Shown here piece after piece: positions 30,829 to 34,645 of a DNA stretch of 34,645 nucleotides (its first letter is position 1; every line of letters starts with the position of its first letter). Source of the stretch: a virus. The notes beneath the pieces are model-generated. The model saw only the letters and a program-made list of their open reading frames with translations. It was not told where the DNA came from and did no database searches. The position numbers and the translations under genes are program-made. The stretch is taken from positions 1 to 34,645 of IMG/VR virus record IMGVR_UViG_3300031167_000001, one strand, 5' to 3'.

Positions 30829-31677
30829 ATGTCCAGGAAGCTAAAAACTTTATTGGAGGGGTTGAGAAGTGAACTTGAGCAGAGGAGTGTTCGCAAGAAC
30901 GTCAAAATCCTTACGCTCATTAAAAGGTACAGGCCAACGGCAAGTGAGAGAGAACGGTCAGCAATACGTTGCCATATTCTCCCGGCAATTGGAAAGCTGA
31001 CAGTGGCTCAAGTTAATGTTGATGATTTTATTAGCTCTCACATAGACAAGCCAGTTTCTTCTGCAAAGAAAATTCTGAAATGTTTTGAACGAATCATGCA
31101 ACAGCATGAGCCTACTTTTATCTTGCCAAAGGTGAAGTACAAGAACAGAGGAAAACTATGGTCTGCGGATCAGATATTGGAGGAGAGCCAAATTCTGAAT
31201 GTTATCTACAATTATGTAATGCCAGAGTATCAAGTGCCATGTTTGATTGCGGCATACTCAGGATTGAGGTTGAAGAATGTTCTTGAGTTAAAGCGATCTG
31301 AGATTGATTTCTCTGGTAACTGGATTAACGTAAAGCAGAGCAAGACTAAGAAACCTTTACAGGTTCCAATTAGCGGAAAGCTGAAAAAGGTTTTAAAGTC
31401 GATAAAGGTTTGGCCTGTTGCTGAAGATGGTTCTTTGTTTGACTTCAATTCAAAGAATGTAAGCGTCCAGGTTGGAAGAGCTTTTAACCGGGCTGGCCTA
31501 CGAGAACACAGTTTCCATTCTTTCCGGCATTGGTTTGCTTGTCACGCAATCAATAGCGGGGTGGGACTTGAAACGGTTCGAGATTTACTAGGTCATTCAG
31601 ATTTTAGAAGCACTCTAATCTATGCACGGGTGAAGCGAGAAAAGTTGCAAGAAGCAGTTATGGAAGCATTTAAGTAG
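30829..31677 (+). CDS. int: tyrosine-recombinase integrase
   Basis: ATG 30829 follows GGGGAGA by eight bases; an upstream GTG (30748) would add 27 aa. In the 282-aa form the catalytic residues are R147 (AYSGLRLKN), H230-x-x-R233 (HSFRHWF), H256 (LGHSDF) and the nucleophile Y265 (TLIYARV). An N-terminal SAM-like DNA-binding part precedes them. The attP with a tRNA-Glu fragment lies right after its stop. It inserts the phage into the host tRNA gene and, with a partner not identified here, excises it. Confidence 0.92.
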   Translation: MSRKLKTLLEGLRSELEQRSVRKNVKILTLIKRYRPTASERERSAIRCHILPAIGKLTVAQVNVDDFISSHIDKPVSSAKKILKCFERIMQQHEPTFILPKVKYKNRGKLWSADQILEESQILNVIYNYVMPEYQVPCLIAAYSGLRLKNVLELKRSEIDFSGNWINVKQSKTKKPLQVPISGKLKKVLKSIKVWPVAEDGSLFDFNSKNVSVQVGRAFNRAGLREHSFHSFRHWFACHAINSGVGLETVRDLLGHSDFRSTLIYARVKREKLQEAVMEAFK

Positions 31678-31685
31678 TACTTTTT

Positions 31686-31850
31686 GGCCGTGGGTATTTT
31701 TGACACCCCTGTAAGTCGTTGATTTTAAATAGCCCCAAGGGGAATCGAACCCCTGTTTCCGGCGTGAGAGGCCGTCAACTTTGGTCTGGCTGATCCTGTA
31801 ACAAGCTATAAAATCAATGAGATACAGGCGGTGTCAAAAATATGACGGCC
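31686..31850. repeat. long imperfect inverted repeat around the attP core
   Basis: The left arm (31686-31733: GGCCGT, TATTTTTGACACC, CCTGTA, TTGATTTT, ATAGC in order) and the right arm read on the minus strand (31850 to 31801) share the same blocks with a few mismatches. The arms are about 48 bp, separated by the tRNA fragment. They could be arm-type integrase sites placed as mirror images, or a long hairpin. Confidence 0.8.
31731..31774 (-). other. attP: attP core: 3' part of a tRNA-Glu(CTC) gene
   Basis: On the minus strand this reads as an anticodon stem-loop CGGC-CTCTCAC-GCCG with anticodon CTC, then GAAACA, a T-arm AGGGGTTCGATTCCCCT and the acceptor end TGGGGCT. Before the anticodon stem the match to a tRNA stops, and no D-arm follows. 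A tRNA 3' half beside an integrase is the usual phage attachment core: integration rebuilds the host tRNA gene. The host gene is thus predicted to be tRNA-Glu with anticodon CTC. Confidence 0.85.
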
Positions 31851-31873
31851 CATTTTAAGGGGCTTTTCCTGAC

Positions 31874-32080
31874 ATGGTACTTAAAGAGTGGATCAAATCT
31901 AATTTTGAGAGAATTTTTAAAGGTTTACAGATTTCAACGTATGAGCATCAGCTTCATATAGTTGGAACTTGCGGTTCATGTAGATACTGGAACTGCGAGC
32001 CTGGAAAAGAAAATACCCGTTGGTGCGAAGATTATGAGTCAGATCAGACTTGCACTGAATGGGTAGGTGACTGCCAATAA
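31874..32080 (+). CDS. small Cys-rich protein, 68 aa
   Basis: ATG 31874, 24 bases after the attP arm. The product has six Cys in the C-terminal half (TCGSCRYWNC, RWCEDYESDQTC, GDC), with Trp residues between them, a likely zinc- or iron-binding fold of unknown type. There is no membrane segment. The gene stands alone and could be a lysogenic conversion or accessory gene. Confidence 0.55.
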   Translation: MVLKEWIKSNFERIFKGLQISTYEHQLHIVGTCGSCRYWNCEPGKENTRWCEDYESDQTCTEWVGDCQ

Positions 32081-32421
32081 AATCACCGAAGAGAACTGAT
32101 AACCCCCAAGTAAAACCCCCCGCCTTACTTGATAACATGATTACCATTCCCGTTGATAAGCCTACAGAGCTAAATCAATGTGGCAATTTGAGTATCGTTT
32201 ATCCACCTCAATACACTAGGAAAAATAGCAGGGGGCAATAATGCCCAAATAGAACATAACAATTTAAAGGGAGCGTCTTTATAGTTTAAATACTTATTAC
32301 CATAAAAATCAAATACTTCATGTTTTAACCCAGGCAACGGGTTCATCTACACCTGACAGGGCAGGGTGGAATAGTTGCCAGCCCTATTTATTTATCTAAG
32401 GAAGGGGAGAAAGTTCTATGA
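32081..32421 (+). other. 340-bp stretch without a supported gene
   Basis: No convincing coding sequence is seen. A short frame (ATG 32137 to 32241, 34 aa, MITIPVDKPTELNQCGNLSI...) lacks a ribosome site. There is a hairpin CAAGTAA/TTACTTG (32107-32131) with a C-rich loop, and GGCAAC (near 32334) can pair with GTTGCC (near 32378). It may hold the promoter for the following operon, but no clear -35/-10 pair is visible. Confidence 0.5.
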
Positions 32422-33603
32422 GTGATAAACAAACTTGATGAGCGTTTAAAAGAGTACGCTACAGAAACTCAGTGCAAATATATTGATGCAGTAAACCAGT
32501 ACGGATCGGAACGCAAAGCGGCAAATGCTTTGGGTGTTGCCAAGTCAACTATTCACTACGCTATTATTGCCGCAAAGAAACGTGCCGCTAAACAAGGGTA
32601 TGCACCCGCCAATGATTTAACCCATCCAGTTCCACAATCCCATTACGCCAAAGGTATCTCTACACTTTACGGTGAACATGGAGAGGTCAAAGCCCAATGG
32701 GTAAAATCACAAGTTAAGGCAGAGGATTTAAGAGAAACAGCAGAACATATTGTTGATTCTTTGACAATTGAGCCTCAGAAACCAATCCCACCACCAGAAC
32801 ATTGTGATAGTGATTGGCTCACCGTTTTCCCCCTGGGCGATCCTCATATTGGACTCTATGCGTGGGGTCTTGAGACATTGGATGCTGATTTTGATTGTGA
32901 GATTGCAGAACGTAATTTATGCACCGCAATTGATAATCTTGTTTCCACTTCAATGACAACTGAGAAATGTTTGATCGCCAATCTTGGTGATTTCTTCCAT
33001 GCAGATAATCAGGCTGGCACAACTGCAAGAAGTGGAAACCAGCTTGATGTGGACACCAGAAAGCAGAGGGTGACACAGATTGGCGTGAGAATAATGAAAT
33101 ATCTCATTGATGCCTGCCTAAAAAAATTCAAGCACGTTACTGTCATAAATGAGGTAGGCAACCATGATGATGAAATGAGCTTTGTGTTGTCGTTGGTGTT
33201 GGATGGTATTTATTTGCATGAACCTAGAGTTGAGATTGATTTATCCCCTTCCAGTTATCACTATTATCGATTTGGCAAAGTCTTAATTGGTGTCACGCAT
33301 GGATACCAATGCAAGCCCGATAAGTTAGGGCAGATCATGGCAAATGATCGGAAAGAGGACTGGGGTGAAACAGATTTCCATTACTGGCTCATCGGTCATG
33401 TTCATCACATAAGCAGAAAAGAAGTCCCCGGTTGTGTCATTGAGTCGTTCAGAACCTTGGCCCCCAAGGATGCTTGGCACTCAGCGAGTGGGTATCGTTC
33501 TGGCAGGGATATGTTGAGAATTACATACAAATTTGATGCGGGTGAAAAGATCAGGGAAACATTAGGCATTAAAGAAATTGCAAACCTTAATAGGAAAAAT
33601 TAA
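32422..33603 (+). CDS. metallophosphoesterase with N-terminal helix-turn-helix
   Basis: The 393-aa protein opens with a HTH (ERKAANALGVAKSTIHYAII, about residues 30-49), a linker, then a calcineurin-like core: D140-x-H142 (GDPHIG), GD at 189-190 (NLGDFFH), GNHDDE at 246-251, THGY and GHVHH near 330. These metal ligands are complete. The GTG start is used; an ATG at 32418 with GGAAGGGGAG upstream opens only a six-residue frame. Related phage proteins may process DNA ends or nucleotides; the target is unknown. Confidence 0.8.
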   Translation: MINKLDERLKEYATETQCKYIDAVNQYGSERKAANALGVAKSTIHYAIIAAKKRAAKQGYAPANDLTHPVPQSHYAKGISTLYGEHGEVKAQWVKSQVKAEDLRETAEHIVDSLTIEPQKPIPPPEHCDSDWLTVFPLGDPHIGLYAWGLETLDADFDCEIAERNLCTAIDNLVSTSMTTEKCLIANLGDFFHADNQAGTTARSGNQLDVDTRKQRVTQIGVRIMKYLIDACLKKFKHVTVINEVGNHDDEMSFVLSLVLDGIYLHEPRVEIDLSPSSYHYYRFGKVLIGVTHGYQCKPDKLGQIMANDRKEDWGETDFHYWLIGHVHHISRKEVPGCVIESFRTLAPKDAWHSASGYRSGRDMLRITYKFDAGEKIRETLGIKEIANLNRKN

Positions 33604-33939
33604 ATGAAAAAAAAACTAAACGATCAATGGCTGGGAGGAAGTACGGATATTAGGCCGTCTTACTATGCCAAGTACCCAATAGACCCCTGGACTTTTATTA
33701 TTAAGAATCAGTTGGGCATGGATGTTGGGAGCGTCATTAAGTACGTTGTCCGCCATCAAGATAAGAATGGTGTTGAGGATTTAAACAAGGCTATCAAATG
33801 TTTGGAAATGATGAAGGAGTATTACTACGGTGAAAAGCTAGAAGAAAAAGAGGTTTGCCTGGAGGATATTTCTAGGACTTATCACAAGAATTTTAATCCA
33901 GAGGCATTGGAGCCAAAGAATGAACAGAAAGCAAGTTAA
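33604..33939 (+). CDS. DUF3310-family protein
   Basis: The pattern PSYYAKYPIDPWTFIIKNQ with VGSVIKYVVRHQDKNGVEDL and NKAIKCLEMM is the DUF3310 (SaV-like) core, common in phages and sometimes called nucleotide-kinase-like without firm proof. The C-terminal 30 residues are a linker-like tail. It starts right after the metallophosphoesterase stop (TAAATG) and overlaps the next gene. Confidence 0.75.
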   Translation: MKKKLNDQWLGGSTDIRPSYYAKYPIDPWTFIIKNQLGMDVGSVIKYVVRHQDKNGVEDLNKAIKCLEMMKEYYYGEKLEEKEVCLEDISRTYHKNFNPEALEPKNEQKAS

Positions 33940-34210
33940 GGATTTTCTTAAAAGTTTAAAGAAGCTCGATCCCATAATTATTGAGTGGGTAGATGCAGAG
34001 GGTGATCCATCTGGAGGCTGGCAAGATTTAAATGCACCGATGACTGAATCCCATGTTACTGCAAAAACAGTTGGCTTTTATTTAGGCCATAGCAAAACTT
34101 TATTAAGGACTTTCTCTGATATTGATTTGAGCAATGGTACAGGGAATATGAGAAATGATATTCAGTTGTCCAATGTCAAAAGTGTGAAGGTATTAAATGT
34201 TTTGGATTGA
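33920..34210 (+). CDS. phage accessory protein, 96 aa
   Basis: The text IIEWVDAEGDPSGGWQDLNA, then KTVGFYLGHSKTLLRTFSDI, matches a frequent small phage protein with a W-x-D...GGW motif, all beta, whose function is not known. It overlaps its neighbours at both ends, so it is co-translated with the DUF3310 gene. Confidence 0.65.
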   Translation: MNRKQVKDFLKSLKKLDPIIIEWVDAEGDPSGGWQDLNAPMTESHVTAKTVGFYLGHSKTLLRTFSDIDLSNGTGNMRNDIQLSNVKSVKVLNVLD

Positions 34211-34418
34211 AACTTTCTTGAGTGTCCTGACTTTGGTTGCAATGTTTTTATTAAGAGATAAGCACAGGTACGCTCCAATATTGGGGGTATCGGCAAATAC
34301 TTGTTGGGTTATAAATTGGGTTTTTATAACTCATCAATATGGATATTTATTCTTAGATGCAGGGATCGCATTTATCTATTGGGATACTTTGTGCAAACAA
34401 TTGAGAGGTGAGTGGTGA
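34197..34418 (+). CDS. small membrane protein, 73 aa, two or three helices
   Basis: ATG 34197 overlaps the previous stop region. Hydrophobic segments ETFLSVLTLVAMFLL, ILGVSANTCWVINWVFI and YLFLDAGIAFIYWDT follow each other with short polar turns. It resembles small inner-membrane proteins of phage accessory blocks; no family can be named. Its TGA overlaps the GTG of the oxygenase gene. Confidence 0.6.
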   Translation: MFWIETFLSVLTLVAMFLLRDKHRYAPILGVSANTCWVINWVFITHQYGYLFLDAGIAFIYWDTLCKQLRGEW

Positions 34419-34645
34419 ACAGAATACCTTTGGATATTGATGCTGTTGGCATAGCTCAACGGCTAAAAGATTTAAATGCTGGGAGTATGCCCTGGGAGAG
34501 TAGGAGCAATGATTTCCCATTCTATACATTGGGTAAGTCAGCATATTTAGATGGGAATACTATTGGGTATTACCACTCTGCAAAAGAGATCAACCCAGTT
34601 TTATTCCAGACGTTCAATGATCTTTATCAAGAAGTGTCTGGCAAG
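34415..34645 (+). CDS. 2OG-Fe(II) oxygenase, N-terminal part (continues at base 2)
   Basis: GTG start overlaps the TGA of the upstream membrane-protein gene (GTGA, 34415-34418), with a GAGAGG ribosome site at 34403-34408. It adds 38 residues (beginning MNRIPLDIDAVG) before the part at the other end of the window. From 34525 on the sequence is the same as bases 1-121, so this is one gene cut by linearisation, not two copies. The catalytic residues all lie in the downstream part. Confidence 0.8.
   Translation, partial: MNRIPLDIDAVGIAQRLKDLNAGSMPWESRSNDFPFYTLGKSAYLDGNTIGYYHSAKEINPVLFQTFNDLYQEVSGK
34525..34645. repeat. 121-bp terminal repeat (same as bases 1-121)
   Basis: The last 121 bases equal the first 121 with no difference. 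The repeat lies inside one open reading frame and has no special sequence, so it marks circular closure in assembly of a circular or circularly permuted genome, not a biological direct terminal repeat. Confidence 0.9.

Noticed and set aside
31731-31774. Functional tRNA gene
   Set aside because: Only the anticodon arm, T-arm and 3' acceptor strand are present; no D-arm or 5' acceptor strand is found.
34525-34645. Biological direct terminal repeat
   Set aside because: It is short, lies inside a coding frame and is an exact copy; assembly overlap of a circular genome explains it better.

Overview
The window is the complete genome of a temperate, P22-like podovirus (short-tailed phage). Bases 34525-34645 repeat bases 1-121 exactly, so the molecule is a circle or circularly permuted genome of about 34,524 bp cut inside a gene. 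Evidence for the type: a P22-family portal and coat protein with a scaffold between them, a PBSX-like terminase pair, no tail-tube, sheath or tape-measure genes, a tyrosine integrase beside an attP that carries the 3' end of a tRNA-Glu, and a CI/LexA-type repressor. The base composition is AT-rich and many starts are GTG or TTG. The host is a bacterium that cannot be named from the sequence. Marine proteobacterial phages carry similar accessory genes, but that is inference.

Layout. 1-3550: accessory and lysis block, with a 2OG-Fe(II) oxygenase (across the cut), a GroES-like co-chaperonin, an M15 peptidase endolysin, a GTA-type holin and a chain of very small overlapping genes. 3539-14308: packaging and head, with TerS, TerL, small proteins, a 406-aa protein of unusual type, portal, scaffold, coat, a head-tail adaptor, a beta-propeller-like tail protein and a GNAT acetyltransferase. 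14309-15778: a virion-type gene split by a 249-nt group I intron. 15778-23226: a PAPS-reductase-like protein, two long internal or ejection proteins, tail fibre, glycine-rich tail-tip protein and two small membrane proteins. 23232-24114 (minus strand): repressor plus a coupled 53-aa membrane protein. 24142-30711: early region from a clear promoter/operator, with small early genes, Erf recombinase, an SSB-tipped small protein, a DnaD-like initiator, a T7-type primase-helicase, a zinc protein and two nucleases. 30829-31850: integrase and attP. 31874-34645: accessory block with an HTH-metallophosphoesterase, a DUF3310 protein, a small membrane protein and the start of the oxygenase gene.

How it works together. 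The repressor and its operators control rightward early transcription. Erf, the SSB-tipped protein, the nucleases and the primase-helicase replicate and recombine the DNA with host polymerase, since no DNA or RNA polymerase gene is present. Almost everything else lies on the plus strand and makes the virion and lysis proteins.

The strongest non-routine signals are: the group I intron hidden in a tail-region gene, where the long open frame seems to start at an intron-internal ATG; a pair of covarying GGA-loop hairpins placed identically before the portal and coat genes; the tRNA-Glu attP flanked by a long inverted repeat; and a small membrane protein gene coupled to the repressor.
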